64,000 bases of DNA from Burkholderia lata (GCF_000012945.1 NC_007510.1:2852001-2916000); one strand, 5' to 3'. Positions 27,809 to 40,320 are shown, numbered from the stretch's first letter. Numbers and translations: made by a program. The notes: generated by a model from the sequence alone, not told the origin.

Positions 27809-29971
27809 ATGTCCGCATCCGACCTCACTTCCGTGCAGGCTGCGGCGCCGCAAGGTGACCGCCAGATCCTCGTTACGTCCGCACTGCCCTATGCCAACGG
27901 GCAGATCCACATCGGCCACCTGGTCGAGTACATCCAGACCGACATCTGGGTGCGGACGCTGCGAATGCATGGCCATGAGGTCTACTACATCGGCGCCGAC
28001 GATACGCACGGCACGCCGATCATGCTGCGCGCGGAGAAGGAAGGCCTGACCCCGAAGCAGCTGATCGATCGCGTGTGGACCGAACACAAGCGCGATTTCG
28101 ACAGCTTCGGCGTGTCGTTCGACAACTTCTACTCGACCGATTCGGACGAGAACCGCGTGCTGAGCGAGAAGATCTACGTCGCGCTGCAGGACGCCGGCTT
28201 CATCGCCGAGCGCGAGATCGAGCAGGCCTACGATCCCGTCAAGGAAATGTTCTTGCCGGATCGCTTCATCAAGGGCGAGTGCCCGAAGTGCCACGCGAAG
28301 GACCAGTACGGCGACAACTGCGAAGTGTGCGGCTCGACCTACCTGCCGACCGAACTGCTGAACCCGTATTCGGTCGTGTCGGGCGCGACGCCGGTGCGCA
28401 AGACGTCGAAGCACTACTTCTTCCGCCTGTCCGATCCGCGCTGCGAAACGTTCCTGCGCGAATGGGTGAGCGGCCTCGCGCAGCCCGAAGCCACCAACAA
28501 GATGCGCGAATGGCTCGGCGACGCCGGCGAGGCCAAGCTCGCCGACTGGGACATCTCGCGTGACGCGCCGTACTTCGGCTTCGAGATCCCGGGCGCGCCC
28601 GGCAAGTATTTCTACGTGTGGCTCGACGCGCCGGTCGGCTACTACGCGAGCTTCAAGAACCTGTGCGACCGCAACGGCGTCGACTTCGATGCGTGGGTCC
28701 GCCCGGGCTCGACCACCGAGCAGTATCACTTCATCGGCAAGGACATCCTGTACTTCCACACGCTGTTCTGGCCCGCGATGCTCGAGTTCTCGGGCCACCG
28801 CACGCCGACCAACGTGTTCGCGCACGGGTTCCTGACGGTCGACGGCGCGAAGATGTCGAAGTCGCGCGGCACGTTCATCACCGCGCAGAGCTACATCGAC
28901 ACGGGCCTGAACCCCGAATGGCTGCGCTACTACTTCGCCGCGAAGCTGAACGCGACGATGGAAGACATCGACCTGAACCTCGACGACTTCCAGGCGCGCG
29001 TGAACAGCGACCTCGTCGGCAAGTACGTGAACATCGCGAGCCGCGCGGCAGGCTTCCTGATCAAGCGCTTCGACGGCCGCGTGCAGGACAGCGCGATGAA
29101 CCATCCGCTCGTCGCGAAGCTGCGCGAGGCGATCCCGCAGATCGCCGCGCACTACGAAGCACGCGAGTACGGCCGCGCACTGCGCCACACGATGGAGCTC
29201 GCGGACGAAGTGAACGCGTACGTCGATGGCGCCAAGCCGTGGGATCTCGCCAAGGATCCGGCCAACGCGGTCGCGCTGCACGAAACCTGCAGCGTGAGCC
29301 TCGAGTCGTTCCGCCTGCTGTCGCTCGCGCTGAAGCCGGTGATGCCGCGCGTGGCCGAAGCCGTCGAATCGTTCTTCGGGATCGCGCCGCTCGCCTGGTC
29401 CGATGCCGCGAAGCCGCTGTCGTCGGAGCAACCGATCAAGGCGTACCAGCACCTGATGACGCGTGTCGACCCGAAGCAGATCGAAGCGCTGCTCGCCGCG
29501 AACCGCGATTCGCTGCAAGCCGAAGCCACCGGCGCGGCTGTCGCGACCGCGAACGCCGCGAAGGATGCGAAGAACAGCGCGAAGGCGAACGCAAACGCGA
29601 AGCAGGCTGTCGTGAACGGTGCGGACGACGCACCGATCTCGATCGACGATTTCGCGAAGATCGACCTGCGCATCGCGAAGATCGTCGCGTGCCAGGCCGT
29701 CGAAGGCTCGGACAAGCTGCTGCAGCTCACGCTCGACGTCGGCGAGGAAAAGACCCGCAACGTGTTCTCGGGCATCAAGTCCGCGTACCAGCCCGAGCAG
29801 CTCGTCGGCAAGCTGACCGTGATGGTCGCGAACCTCGCGCCGCGCAAGATGAAGTTCGGCCTGTCCGAAGGGATGGTGCTCGCCGCGTCGGCCACCGACG
29901 AGAAGGCCGAGCCGGGCCTCTATATCCTCGAGCCGCACAGCGGCGCGAAGCCCGGCATGCGCGTGAAGTAA
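27809..29971 (+). CDS. metG: Methionyl-tRNA synthetase
   Basis: 720 aa. Charges tRNA-Met. HIGH is at 34-37 and KMSKS at 348-352. The zinc knuckle has Cys158, Cys161, Cys171 and Cys174. The anticodon-binding helical domain follows, then an Ala/Lys-rich linker (about 575-605), then a C-terminal EMAP-II-like tRNA-binding/dimerisation domain (about 608-720, [17 protein letters not shown]). Domain order and length match the E. coli-type enzyme. Convergent with tamB across a terminator. Confidence 0.97.
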   Translation: MSASDLTSVQAAAPQGDRQILVTSALPYANGQIHIGHLVEYIQTDIWVRTLRMHGHEVYYIGADDTHGTPIMLRAEKEGLTPKQLIDRVWTEHKRDFDSFGVSFDNFYSTDSDENRVLSEKIYVALQDAGFIAEREIEQAYDPVKEMFLPDRFIKGECPKCHAKDQYGDNCEVCGSTYLPTELLNPYSVVSGATPVRKTSKHYFFRLSDPRCETFLREWVSGLAQPEATNKMREWLGDAGEAKLADWDISRDAPYFGFEIPGAPGKYFYVWLDAPVGYYASFKNLCDRNGVDFDAWVRPGSTTEQYHFIGKDILYFHTLFWPAMLEFSGHRTPTNVFAHGFLTVDGAKMSKSRGTFITAQSYIDTGLNPEWLRYYFAAKLNATMEDIDLNLDDFQARVNSDLVGKYVNIASRAAGFLIKRFDGRVQDSAMNHPLVAKLREAIPQIAAHYEAREYGRALRHTMELADEVNAYVDGAKPWDLAKDPANAVALHETCSVSLESFRLLSLALKPVMPRVAEAVESFFGIAPLAWSDAAKPLSSEQPIKAYQHLMTRVDPKQIEALLAANRDSLQAEATGAAVATANAAKDAKNSAKANANAKQAVVNGADDAPISIDDFAKIDLRIAKIVACQAVEGSDKLLQLTLDVGEEKTRNVFSGIKSAYQPEQLVGKLTVMVANLAPRKMKFGLSEGMVLAASATDEKAEPGLYILEPHSGAKPGMRVK

Positions 29972-29995
29972 GCCGAACGCGCTGCAGCTTGCGCG

Positions 29996-30031
29996 AAAAA
30001 AAAGCCCCGCACATCGTGCGGGGCTTTTTTC
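29996..30031. terminator. Bidirectional terminator between metG and tamB
   Basis: GCCCCGCAC/GTGCGGGGC stem (30004-30012 with 30016-30024), flanked by A and T runs on both sides. Confidence 0.9.
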
Positions 30032-33000
30032 ATGGCTGCTCGGCGCGCCGCTCGCGCGCGGCGTCGCTGCCGAACCACCGGTCGAAGCGCCGCGTGTAGT
30101 TCAGGTCGACGCCCTGGAACGTGCCGCCGTATGCGGACACCGACCAGAAGCGCGTCAGGTTGATCGTCGCCTTGAACGCGTTGCTCGCCGACTGCAGGCC
30201 CTGCTCGAAGCCGAGCACGAACCGCTCGTTGATCGCCTTCGACACCAGCACGACCTGCGGGTCGGTCAGGCCGACTTCGCTGCGGCCGACCGAGACCTCG
30301 TCGAGACCGAAGGTCTGCGCGACGCGCTTGCCGGTCACGCTGCCGAGCAGCCCGAGCGCCGCCGTCATCGTGCCCTGCTGGCCGACGTTGTTGCCCTGGT
30401 CGGTGCCGTGCCCGAACAGCAGCCACGACAGCTTTTCGTTGTCCGTGACGTTCGGTTCCGACACGAGCTTGACCGTCAGCGACTGGATCGTGCCCGTGAC
30501 CTGCACGCCGGCCTCGACTTCCTGGTTGCGCCGCATCGCGAGGATGTTGACGCCCGGGTTCGACACGGGGCCGTTGAACGTGAAGAAGCCGTTCTCGATC
30601 GCGAGCTTGCGGCCGAACGACGTGTACGTCGATCCTTCGGTCACGCGCACGTTGCCGACCGCGCGCAGCGGCACGCCCGGCGCGCTCATCACCGTGATCG
30701 TCCCGCGCAGCCCGAGATCGGCGCCGTGGCCCTTGAAGCGGAAGTTGTTGCCGAGACCGATGTCGATGTTCGCGCGCGGCGCGAGCGACGGGGCCGGCTT
30801 GTCCTCCACCGGCTTCGGTTTCGCGACGGCGGTGCCGGTTGGTGTCTCGCCGCGCACCGTGCCGTCCGGCTGCATGATCACCACATCGTCCGACAGGTGC
30901 GGCGCCGATTCCTCGGGCAGGTCGAACAGCGCGCGATCGACGACGAACTTGCCGTCGATCGACAACGCGCCGCGCGGCCCGTCGTTCGCGACCGTCGCCT
31001 TGCCCGACAGCGACAGCTTGCGGTCCGGCGCCGCGAACAGCTCGAGCTTGTCCGCGACGATGCTCGCGGTCAGGTCGGGCGCCTCGCCGTCGAGGCGCAC
31101 GCGGCCGAGTGCGCGCAACGTACCGTCGCCGCCGTGGAACTCGACCTGCTGGAATTCGACCAGGTTCTCCGACAGCTTGATGCGCACGATGCCGTCCTTC
31201 AGCTGTGCGCCCTGGTCGACGAGCGTCGCGGACAGGTCGTCGCCCGTCAGCATCCCCGACAGGTTCGGCTTCACCGGCGTGCCGGCGACCGTCAGCTTCA
31301 GCGCCGCGCGCCCGCCGAGCAGGTAGCTCGGCCCGAACAGGTTGCCGGTCGTCTTCAGCGCCGGGATGTCGGCGTCGATGCGGCCCGACAGCGGGCCATC
31401 GTTGACCACGCCGAACATGCCGTCGCGCAGCGCGAACGGCACGACGACGTTCGCGTCGAGCGTGCCGATCCGGTTTGCCTTCGCGAGTGCCGTCACGTTG
31501 AGCCGGTTGCCGGGCGTGAAGCTCGCGCGCGCGGACAGGTCGGTCAGCCCGAGCGATGCGATGCCGCGCCCGCTCTCGATCGTCACGTCGCCGCCGCGAC
31601 GCTTCACCTGCACGTAGCCCGTCGCGTTCGCGCCGAGCGAGAAATCCCAGTCGGCATCGAGCACGACGTCGGTCCGCACCGGCGGCCGCTGGCCCGTCAG
31701 CTCCTGGCGGACCTCGAGGAAACGCGCGACCGATGCACCGCTGACGGAGCCCGCCGAGCGCATCTGGCCGTGATCGAACACGAACGATTTCAGGTCGATC
31801 GCCGCGCCTTCAAGCGTGAGCCGGGTCGCGCCGAGCGTCACGCGGCCGGCGCCTGCCGACACGGTCAACGGCGACTGCAGCGCGATGGCCGGCGTGCCGC
31901 GGTTCGCAAGACGCGTGACGGTGCCGTCCCAGCGCATCCCGTCGCGGTTCTCGACCACGCCGCCGTTCGCCGCGAGCGTCACGTCGATCACGCGGCCGCC
32001 GGCCATCCCGAGCGCCGACGCGTCGAGCGTGTGCTTCGCGCGCGTGCCGTCGAGGTTCGCGCGCAGCGATTTCAGCTTCAGCGATCCGAGCGCGATGTCG
32101 GACGCGTCGGCCGTGAACACGAGCGCGCCGTGCGCGCCGTCGCGGATGTCCGCGCGGCCCTGCGCGGCACCGATCCGGTTCGAGCCGACGACGACGTGCT
32201 CGGCCTTGTAGGTGGCCGTCACGTTCGGGTGCGCGAAGCTGCCGGTCAGGTCGCCTTGCGCCTGCACGAGCCCTTCCACACCGAAACCGAGCCGGTCGAG
32301 CTGCGGCGCGTCGACGACGAAGCGCAGCCGGTCGCCGGGCGCACCGAAGCTGCCGCGCAGGTCGACATGATTGCCCGCGATCGACAGGTTCGCGTTGCTC
32401 GGCAAAATGCGCGAGCCGGCGAGCTGCACGACGCCGGCGCCGGTCAGCGGCACGCCGTCGTACAGGCTGTCACCGAGCTTGAAGGTCGCCTTCGTCGACA
32501 CCTGCGGCGCGAATGCGCCCGACGCCGTCAGCGTGCCCGACACGCGCGTCTCGCCGCGCGAGGCCGGTGCCTTCGTTGCCTTGGCGGGCGCCTTGCCGCC
32601 GGCCGCCTTCGGCGCGCTCGCCGCGGCGAGCAGCAGCGGATCGAATGCGGTCAGCGTCGCCTTCGCGTCGTAACTCGAATGCGCGTCGTGGCGGAACACA
32701 CCCGTCAGGTCGACCCGGCCCTTGCCCGCCGTCACGCGTGCGTCGGTCAGCACCGTCTGCTGCGATGTCAGCGCAACCTTCGCGCGCGCGCCGAGCGCGA
32801 GCTTCGGATCGTTCAGGTTGAAGTCGACGGTCGTCACGTCGCCCGCGAGCGTCACGCCGAGCGGGCCGGCGAGGCGCATCGGCCGCAGCTCGGCGACGAA
32901 CGCGTTCAAGTCGAGGTTCGCGACCTTCAGGTCGAAGCGGCCCTTGCCGCCCGCCAGCGTGCCGTTGCCCGTCACGCTGCCGTCGCGGATCAGCTTCAGC

Positions 33001-34112
33001 GCGAGCGCGTCGATCCGTTGCGCGTGCGCGTCGAGATGCACGTTCGCGTGCGCGTCGATCACCGGCAGCAGGTGGTCGCCGAGCGTGCCGGGCTTCGCGT
33101 TAACGACCGACACCGGGCCCGTCACCGCGAAACCCTTCGCGGGCTCGGCCCCGGCCGGCGCGGTCACGGGCGCGAGTTCCGCGCGCACCGCGAGATCGGC
33201 GGCCGGCGCGCCGGGCGCGAGCGCCTGCGGGTTCACGTGATCGAACGCGAGCGATGCGCGCGTAAGCGGCACCGCGCCGAACGGCGCGGCCTCGACGTGC
33301 GCGCGCCCGTTCAGCTTCATCCCGCTCGCGTCGACGTCGGCGACGAGCGCCTCGAGCGAGCCCGACACGCGGGCACGCGCGTCGACCGGCTCGTCGGACA
33401 GCTTGCCCGCATAAGTGGCTTCACCCGTCAGCGCGAACGGCTTCACGCCGTCGAGCTTCGCGCGTGCGGTCAGCGCGCCGTACGGCGTATCGACGCCGTC
33501 GAGCACGAGTTCATGGTGACGGCCGTCGCTGCGGCCGTTCAGCGCGATATGGTCGAGCTGCGTCGTCGAGCCGCCGTCGTGGATCGCGAGGCGATCGACC
33601 CGCAGGTCGTCGATCCGCAACTGCAGCGGCAGGCTCAGGTCCTGCGGCGTCGTACTCGGCGTCGACGGCCCCGGCGCGATCCGCACATCGATCGTGCCGG
33701 CGCGAAGATACGCGATGGACAGCCGCCACGGCGCGCGGGTCAGCGCCCAGCGGCCGTCGAGCCGGTCGATGCGGATTTCGGTACCGGTGCCGTCGGGGCT
33801 CGTCCACGCGAACCCGCGCAACCGCACGCCGGTCGCGAGCGAGCCGCCGTCGAGCGTGCCCGCGAGCCGCGCGCCGAGCACGCGCTCGGCCACCTGCCAC
33901 GCGAGCCGCGTGCCGTGCTCGGTCGTCACCGCGGCCAGCACGAGGCCGACCGCCAGCACGACGAGCAGCACGAGCGTCGCAAGCGTCCACGCGACGAACC
34001 GCCCGATGCGCGCGACGGGCCCGCGGCGCGGCGCGCGCGGCGGCGCGTCGGGCGCGCCGTCGGGCGAGTCCGGATCGTGAGGCGGCGGCGTGTCGTTCGG
34101 GTCCTTCGTCAT
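30030..34112 (-). CDS. tamB: Translocation and assembly module protein TamB
   Basis: 1360 aa. A Pro/Asp-rich cytoplasmic start (1-30), one inner-membrane helix (about 37-62), a very long repetitive beta-strand region spanning the periplasm, and the conserved C-terminal DUF490/TamB domain. That domain has VRVTEGSTYTSFGRKLAIENG, the NILAMRRNQEVEAGV strand and WLLFGHGTD, and ends in SVSAYGGTFQGVDLNYTRRF. It forms a groove linking inner and outer membranes, used in outer-membrane protein assembly and phospholipid transport. Starts 28 bp after tamA in one operon. Confidence 0.95.
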   Translation of the reverse strand: MTKDPNDTPPPHDPDSPDGAPDAPPRAPRRGPVARIGRFVAWTLATLVLLVVLAVGLVLAAVTTEHGTRLAWQVAERVLGARLAGTLDGGSLATGVRLRGFAWTSPDGTGTEIRIDRLDGRWALTRAPWRLSIAYLRAGTIDVRIAPGPSTPSTTPQDLSLPLQLRIDDLRVDRLAIHDGGSTTQLDHIALNGRSDGRHHELVLDGVDTPYGALTARAKLDGVKPFALTGEATYAGKLSDEPVDARARVSGSLEALVADVDASGMKLNGRAHVEAAPFGAVPLTRASLAFDHVNPQALAPGAPAADLAVRAELAPVTAPAGAEPAKGFAVTGPVSVVNAKPGTLGDHLLPVIDAHANVHLDAHAQRIDALALKLIRDGSVTGNGTLAGGKGRFDLKVANLDLNAFVAELRPMRLAGPLGVTLAGDVTTVDFNLNDPKLALGARAKVALTSQQTVLTDARVTAGKGRVDLTGVFRHDAHSSYDAKATLTAFDPLLLAAASAPKAAGGKAPAKATKAPASRGETRVSGTLTASGAFAPQVSTKATFKLGDSLYDGVPLTGAGVVQLAGSRILPSNANLSIAGNHVDLRGSFGAPGDRLRFVVDAPQLDRLGFGVEGLVQAQGDLTGSFAHPNVTATYKAEHVVVGSNRIGAAQGRADIRDGAHGALVFTADASDIALGSLKLKSLRANLDGTRAKHTLDASALGMAGGRVIDVTLAANGGVVENRDGMRWDGTVTRLANRGTPAIALQSPLTVSAGAGRVTLGATRLTLEGAAIDLKSFVFDHGQMRSAGSVSGASVARFLEVRQELTGQRPPVRTDVVLDADWDFSLGANATGYVQVKRRGGDVTIESGRGIASLGLTDLSARASFTPGNRLNVTALAKANRIGTLDANVVVPFALRDGMFGVVNDGPLSGRIDADIPALKTTGNLFGPSYLLGGRAALKLTVAGTPVKPNLSGMLTGDDLSATLVDQGAQLKDGIVRIKLSENLVEFQQVEFHGGDGTLRALGRVRLDGEAPDLTASIVADKLELFAAPDRKLSLSGKATVANDGPRGALSIDGKFVVDRALFDLPEESAPHLSDDVVIMQPDGTVRGETPTGTAVAKPKPVEDKPAPSLAPRANIDIGLGNNFRFKGHGADLGLRGTITVMSAPGVPLRAVGNVRVTEGSTYTSFGRKLAIENGFFTFNGPVSNPGVNILAMRRNQEVEAGVQVTGTIQSLTVKLVSEPNVTDNEKLSWLLFGHGTDQGNNVGQQGTMTAALGLLGSVTGKRVAQTFGLDEVSVGRSEVGLTDPQVVLVSKAINERFVLGFEQGLQSASNAFKATINLTRFWSVSAYGGTFQGVDLNYTRRFDRWFGSDAARERRAEQP

Positions 34113-34140
34113 GCGGTTCGTCGTCGGTGAAGCGGTACGG

Positions 34141-35955
34141 TCAGAAAGCGATGCCGAGCGTCAGGTACGGGCGCACGCTATGGTTGCGCAACCCGTACGC
34201 GACGTCGACGTTGATCGGGCCGACGGGGCTGCGCCAGCGCGCGCCGATGCCGACACCCGGGTAGAACACGCGCTCGCCCCACGCATCGGTGGCGGTGCCG
34301 ATGTCGAAGAACGTCGCGGCGCCCCAGTCGCGGTTGAACCAGTGCTGGTATTCGGCAGTGCCCGTCATCAGGTACTTGGTCGGCAGCACGGAGCCGTCGA
34401 CGCTGTTGCCGATGCTCTGGTAGCCGTAGCCGCGCACCGAGTTCGAGCCGCCCGCGCGGAACAGCAGCGACGCCGGCACGCCGGTCGAGCTGCCGCTCGT
34501 GAACACGCCGCCGAGCTCCGCGCGGAACACGAACAGGTCGCGCTTGCCGATCGGCAGGTACTGCTGGCCGCGCGCGTAGCCGCGGATGAACGACTGGTCG
34601 GTCGCCACGCCCTTGATCGCAAAGCCGGCCTCCGCGTGGATCAGGTTGCCCGAACGCGGGAACAGCGGATCGTCGACGTTGCGGCGCGTCCACGCCCATT
34701 GCGGCACGAGCGCGCGGCTCGTGGTCGGACCCGCGCCGTTCTGGTCGAGCCGGTCCTGGTAGTACATCAGCGAATACGAATAGTCGATGAACTGGCCGGT
34801 GCGCGTGCGCTGCACGCCGACCCGCGCGCTGTAGATGCGCGTGTCCGACACGTTGGTGTTCGTGTACGACGCGAGCACGCTGTTGGTCCAGCCCTTCGCG
34901 CCCGGCGGCATCGACAGCTGGACCTGCCCGTATTGCTGGATCTGGTCGAGCCGGCCCGACACGGTCAGCGGCCACGCGGCGCCGAACGTGTCGAGATACG
35001 TATAGGAACCCTGCACGTGCGGCCCGGTGTCGGTGGCAAAACCGACACCGCCGCGGATGTTGTTGTACGGGAACTCGCTGACCTTCACGTGCACGGGCGT
35101 GCGCTCGGGCTTCGCCGTATCGTCGCCGACGTCGATCGCGACGCTCGCGTAATAGGGCGTGTTCTGCAACTGCCGCTGCAGTTCGGTGATGCGCTGCACG
35201 TCGTAGATCTCGCCTTCCGACAGCGGATTGACGTTCGTGACGATCTTTTCCGGATAGCGCCGCACACCGTCGACGTCGACCTTGCCGATCGTGAACGTCG
35301 GGCCGCTGTCGAACGTGACCGCGAGCGTCGCGCGCTGCGTGCGCGGGTCGATGCGCGCTTCCGACGACGCGATCTTCCCGCCGAGATAGCGGCGCGACTG
35401 CAGTTGCTTGAGCGCCGCGCCCTTCGCGCCGTCCCAGTCGGACTGCGTGAACGGGTCGCCCGGCTTCAGCGAAAACGCGAAACGGGTCGCGGCTTCCTGC
35501 TTCGGATCCTCGGTGTCGATGGGCCCCTTGAACGTCAGGTCGACGCTCGACACGATCGTCTGCTTCCCCGGATCGACCGCGATGCGCACGTCGCGCTTGC
35601 CGTCGCGCGTGCGCACGTCGGTGCGCACGACCGGCGAGAAATAGCCGGCCGTCGCGGTCAGGTCGCGCACCTGTTGCGGCGTGGCGGTGACGAGGAAGTC
35701 GAACTGGTCGTCGCTGATGTCGTCGCGCTTCGCGAAGCGCGCGATATCGAGATGCGACTTGAGCAGCTTGCGAACCGAGCGCGGCGCATCGATGTCGACG
35801 TTGTACTTCGCGTGGGCCGGCAGCGCGAAGCACGCGGCAAGGCAACCCGCGAGGGTCACCCGCGCGGCGCGAGCCGCGGCGCCGGCGCGATTGCGTTCCA
35901 CGCGCGGGCCCGCGTCATGTGCCGTGTGTGCTTGCTGGTTCGACTGCCCCGCCAA
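34141..35955 (-). CDS. tamA: Translocation and assembly module protein TamA (Omp85 family)
   Basis: 604 aa. A signal peptide ends at LPAHA, three POTRA domains follow (about 50-280), then a 16-strand barrel with the lid motif VRGYGYQS and the YPGVGIGARWRSPVGPINVDVAYG stretch, ending in a C-terminal Phe. It works with TamB at the outer membrane. The start is uncertain: TTG 35955 has a GAGG-like site 6-9 bases upstream, while an in-frame GTG at 35901 gives a shorter signal peptide but no ribosome binding site. Confidence 0.93.
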   Translation of the reverse strand: MAGQSNQQAHTAHDAGPRVERNRAGAAARAARVTLAGCLAACFALPAHAKYNVDIDAPRSVRKLLKSHLDIARFAKRDDISDDQFDFLVTATPQQVRDLTATAGYFSPVVRTDVRTRDGKRDVRIAVDPGKQTIVSSVDLTFKGPIDTEDPKQEAATRFAFSLKPGDPFTQSDWDGAKGAALKQLQSRRYLGGKIASSEARIDPRTQRATLAVTFDSGPTFTIGKVDVDGVRRYPEKIVTNVNPLSEGEIYDVQRITELQRQLQNTPYYASVAIDVGDDTAKPERTPVHVKVSEFPYNNIRGGVGFATDTGPHVQGSYTYLDTFGAAWPLTVSGRLDQIQQYGQVQLSMPPGAKGWTNSVLASYTNTNVSDTRIYSARVGVQRTRTGQFIDYSYSLMYYQDRLDQNGAGPTTSRALVPQWAWTRRNVDDPLFPRSGNLIHAEAGFAIKGVATDQSFIRGYARGQQYLPIGKRDLFVFRAELGGVFTSGSSTGVPASLLFRAGGSNSVRGYGYQSIGNSVDGSVLPTKYLMTGTAEYQHWFNRDWGAATFFDIGTATDAWGERVFYPGVGIGARWRSPVGPINVDVAYGLRNHSVRPYLTLGIAF

Positions 35956-36221
35956 ATATGACCTCGCCCTCGGTTATCACGGTTTTGTGGAAAACCCTGT
36001 ATTTGACCACAGGGGGCTGGCACCAAAGCTTAATGTTTGTAAACCGCTGCGCGCACGAGCGCGGCCGCGGCGTCATGCGTGACGGCGCGCGTCCGGGTGC
36101 CGGCTGCGCGCCGGCCCGCGGATTCGACGCGCGATTGACGCCGGCCGTTCCCGCGATGCGGTAAAATCCCGCCATCGTGAATCCGGCGCATCGTGCGCCG
36201 CCCGAAACGGAAAACCCAGCC

Positions 36222-36410
36222 ATGCCGTACCAGTCCGATGTCACGCAGTTCCTGAACCAGCTCAAGCAGCAGAAGCCGACGCTCGAGGATGAGCAGCGCA
36301 AGGGCCGTTCCCTGCTGTGGGACAAGCAGCCGATCGACCTCGAAGAGCGCGCCGAGCAGCAGGAATCGCGCGTGAAGCAAACGTCGTACGTCTACTACCA
36401 GAACTTCTGA
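36222..36410 (+). CDS. DUF3460 family protein
   Basis: 62 aa, cytoplasmic, highly charged: MPYQSDVTQFLNQLK at the start and a C-terminal RVKQTSYVYYQNF. This matches DUF3460, a small betaproteobacterial family of unknown function. ATG 36222 fits the conserved start; a longer reading from 36177 adds unmatched residues. A TAAAAT at 36162-36167 with TTGACG further upstream may be the promoter, though the spacing is long. It lies 4 bases before scpA, so the two are probably cotranscribed. Confidence 0.85.
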   Translation: MPYQSDVTQFLNQLKQQKPTLEDEQRKGRSLLWDKQPIDLEERAEQQESRVKQTSYVYYQNF

Positions 36411-36414
36411 CGAC

Positions 36415-38392
<1,978 letters not shown>

Positions 38393-38434
38393 CGGGCCGC
38401 CCCGCCCGCGCCTCTCACGCATCACGGAGACACC

Positions 38435-38821
38435 ATGCAGCGCCACATGCTCAAATCGAAGATCCACCGCGCGGCCGTCACGCACTGCGAGCTGCACTAC
38501 GAAGGCTCGTGCGCGATCGACGAAGATCTGCTCGAAGCATCGGGCATCATCGAGAACGAACGGATCGACATCTGGAACATCAACAACGGCGAGCGCTTCT
38601 CGACGTACGCGATCAAGGGTGAGCGCGGCAGCGGGATGATCTCGCTGAATGGCTCGGCCGCGCGTCGCGCGCAACTCGGCGACCTCGTGATCATCGCGGC
38701 ATTCGCAATGGTCGACGAAGCCGAGCTGCAGGCCGGCTGGAAGCCGAAGCTCGTGTTCATGGACGACGGCAACAAGATCAAGGGCCACCGCGATCACGTG
38801 CCGACGCAGAACTGGACCTGA
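38435..38821 (+). CDS. panD: Aspartate 1-decarboxylase proenzyme
   Basis: 128 aa. Makes beta-alanine from aspartate. The self-cleavage site is Gly24-Ser25 in YEGSC, which generates the pyruvoyl cofactor. [15 protein letters not shown] contains the conserved Tyr. Length is normal. Operon with panC, the next enzyme in coenzyme A synthesis. AGGAGA-like sequence (CGGAGA) precedes the ATG. Confidence 0.96.
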   Translation: MQRHMLKSKIHRAAVTHCELHYEGSCAIDEDLLEASGIIENERIDIWNINNGERFSTYAIKGERGSGMISLNGSAARRAQLGDLVIIAAFAMVDEAELQAGWKPKLVFMDDGNKIKGHRDHVPTQNWT

Positions 38822-38877
38822 CCTGAACAGCGATCCGCGTGCCCTGGCGCGCGGGAGTAGCCGCGCCGCTCGTAGTC

Positions 38878-38917
38878 AAAGGGCCGGATTCCGCACTCGA
38901 CGGAATCCGGCCCTTTC
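38878..38917. terminator. Bidirectional terminator between panD and ParA-like gene
   Basis: A perfect 13-bp stem (38881-38893 with 38901-38913) with AAA/TTT ends. Confidence 0.85.
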
Positions 38918-38952
38918 TCATTTCATCGTGCGCCGGCCCGGCGGCCGCGCGA

Positions 38953-39621
38953 TCAGGACGCCTTGGCGGCCTTCTCCGTCTTCTCTGCCTTCGGCGCCCG
39001 ACGTTCGGCCCATTCGACGATCGGCCGCCACTGCTCGAGATCCTTCTCGACGCGGCTTTTCGCGACGTCCCACAGCGTGAGGCCGTGCGCGGCGATCTGC
39101 ACGTAGTTCTGCGTGTCGCGCACGTAGCCGAGCACCGGCAGGCCGAGCCCTTCCACGAACCGGTGCAGCTGGTCGGACGAGCGCGTGCGCGCATCGACCC
39201 GCATCCCGACGATCCCGACCTCGACATTGCCCTTGCGCACGGCCTTCTCGCCGGCGAGGCGCTCCAGAAACTGCTGCGTGGCCAGAATATCGAACATCGA
39301 CGGCTGCAGCGGCACGATCACCTTGTCGGCCAGTTGCAGCGCGACGTTGAGCCGGTTGCCGTGCAGGCCGGCCGGCGTATCGATCACGGCGTACTCGAGG
39401 CCGCGCGGCGGCTTCGTCGGCGCGTCCGGATCGAGCTCCCATGCCTCGATCGCCGGCAATCCGGCCGGCCGCAGGTCGAGCCACGCGTGCGCGGACTGCT
39501 GCCGGTCCAGGTCCGCGAGCGCGACCCACGCGCCCTGCGCCGCGAAATAGCCGGCAAGATTGGTGGACAGCGTGCTCTTCCCAACGCCGCCCTTCGGATT
39601 CGCCACCACGATCACCGTCAT
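38953..39621 (-). CDS. ParA/MinD-like P-loop ATPase, orphan
   Basis: 222 aa. Deviant Walker A NPKGGVGKST begins at residue 8, with the signature Lys10. Walker A' is in LADLDRQQSAH, and VIDTPAG is Walker B. This matches the ParA family, whose members position DNA or protein cargo by ATP-driven dimer cycling. No parB-like gene or centromere-like repeat is seen nearby, so it is not a normal partition pair. The C-terminus is a short charged tail (KAEKTEKAAKAS). ATG 39621 is preceded by GGGGGAA. Confidence 0.88.
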   Translation of the reverse strand: MTVIVVANPKGGVGKSTLSTNLAGYFAAQGAWVALADLDRQQSAHAWLDLRPAGLPAIEAWELDPDAPTKPPRGLEYAVIDTPAGLHGNRLNVALQLADKVIVPLQPSMFDILATQQFLERLAGEKAVRKGNVEVGIVGMRVDARTRSSDQLHRFVEGLGLPVLGYVRDTQNYVQIAAHGLTLWDVAKSRVEKDLEQWRPIVEWAERRAPKAEKTEKAAKAS

Positions 39622-39757
39622 GAATTCCCCCGAAAAAGCCGCGCGGCGCCCACCGCATGGCAGGCGCCGCTCGAATGCGGATACAGGGAGCGATGATATC
39701 GGCAAACGGGGTGTCACCGGAACGGGTTGCGCCGCTCCGGGTGCGCTTACTTACCCG

Positions 39758-40171
39758 TTACGCACGCTGAACCGCGGCCTCCCGTGCGCCGAGCGCGAAC
39801 GCGCCGCCGCCCAGCAGCGCTTGCACGGCAAGCGTGACCGCCCAGAACGCCGGATATTCCCAACCGCCGTTCGGTGACGCGAAGCTCCAGCCGTTCGGCA
39901 GATGCGCGGCGGTCGCGCCGAGCATGAACGGCAGCAGCACGAGCGCGGCGATGCGCACGCGCAAACCTGCGAGCAGCGCCAGGCCGCCGGCCAGTTCGAC
40001 GAACGTCGTCAGGTACGCGAGCCAGCCCGGCAGACCGATCGACGCAAAGAACTGCGCGGTGCCCGGCAGCGTGAAGACGAACACCTTCTGCGCGACGTGC
40101 GCGAGGTACAGCACGCCGAGCGCAACGCGTAGCAGGGTCGCGGCGAAATCGTTGAGGCGATTGGGGTTCAT
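39758..40171 (-). CDS. DoxX family membrane protein
   Basis: 137 aa, four predicted transmembrane helices. An N-terminal LLRVALGVLYLAHVAQK and the ELAGGLALLAGLRVRIAALVLLPFM helix pair are typical of DoxX/SURF4-like proteins. Their biochemical role is unclear; some work in thiol redox balance. ATG 40171 is preferred over the longer reading from 40243, which would add a hydrophilic tail. It is separated from the upstream small gene by a terminator. Confidence 0.88.
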   Translation of the reverse strand: MNPNRLNDFAATLLRVALGVLYLAHVAQKVFVFTLPGTAQFFASIGLPGWLAYLTTFVELAGGLALLAGLRVRIAALVLLPFMLGATAAHLPNGWSFASPNGGWEYPAFWAVTLAVQALLGGGAFALGAREAAVQRA

Positions 40172-40283
40172 GGCGAATTCCTTCGTGAGTGGTGTGAATG
40201 GATTGCACTCTATTCGAATCAATTCGACCGATAAACGCACCAATTCGCTTTAACTGATTCCCACGTGGAGTTAATCGGGACGT

Positions 40284-40310
40284 AAAAAGGGGCATGACCG
40301 ATCATGCCCC
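40284..40310 (-). terminator. Rho-independent terminator after the 46-aa peptide gene
   Basis: On the minus strand, GGGGCATGA/TCATGCCCC with a 4-base loop followed by TTTTT. Confidence 0.8.
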
Positions 40311-40320
40311 GCAACCTGCT

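Noticed and set aside
30408..34130. 1240-residue open frame on the plus strand opposite tamB
   Set aside because: Arg/His/Ala-rich shadow caused by high GC at third positions; no domain, signal or family match, while the minus strand gives a full TamB.
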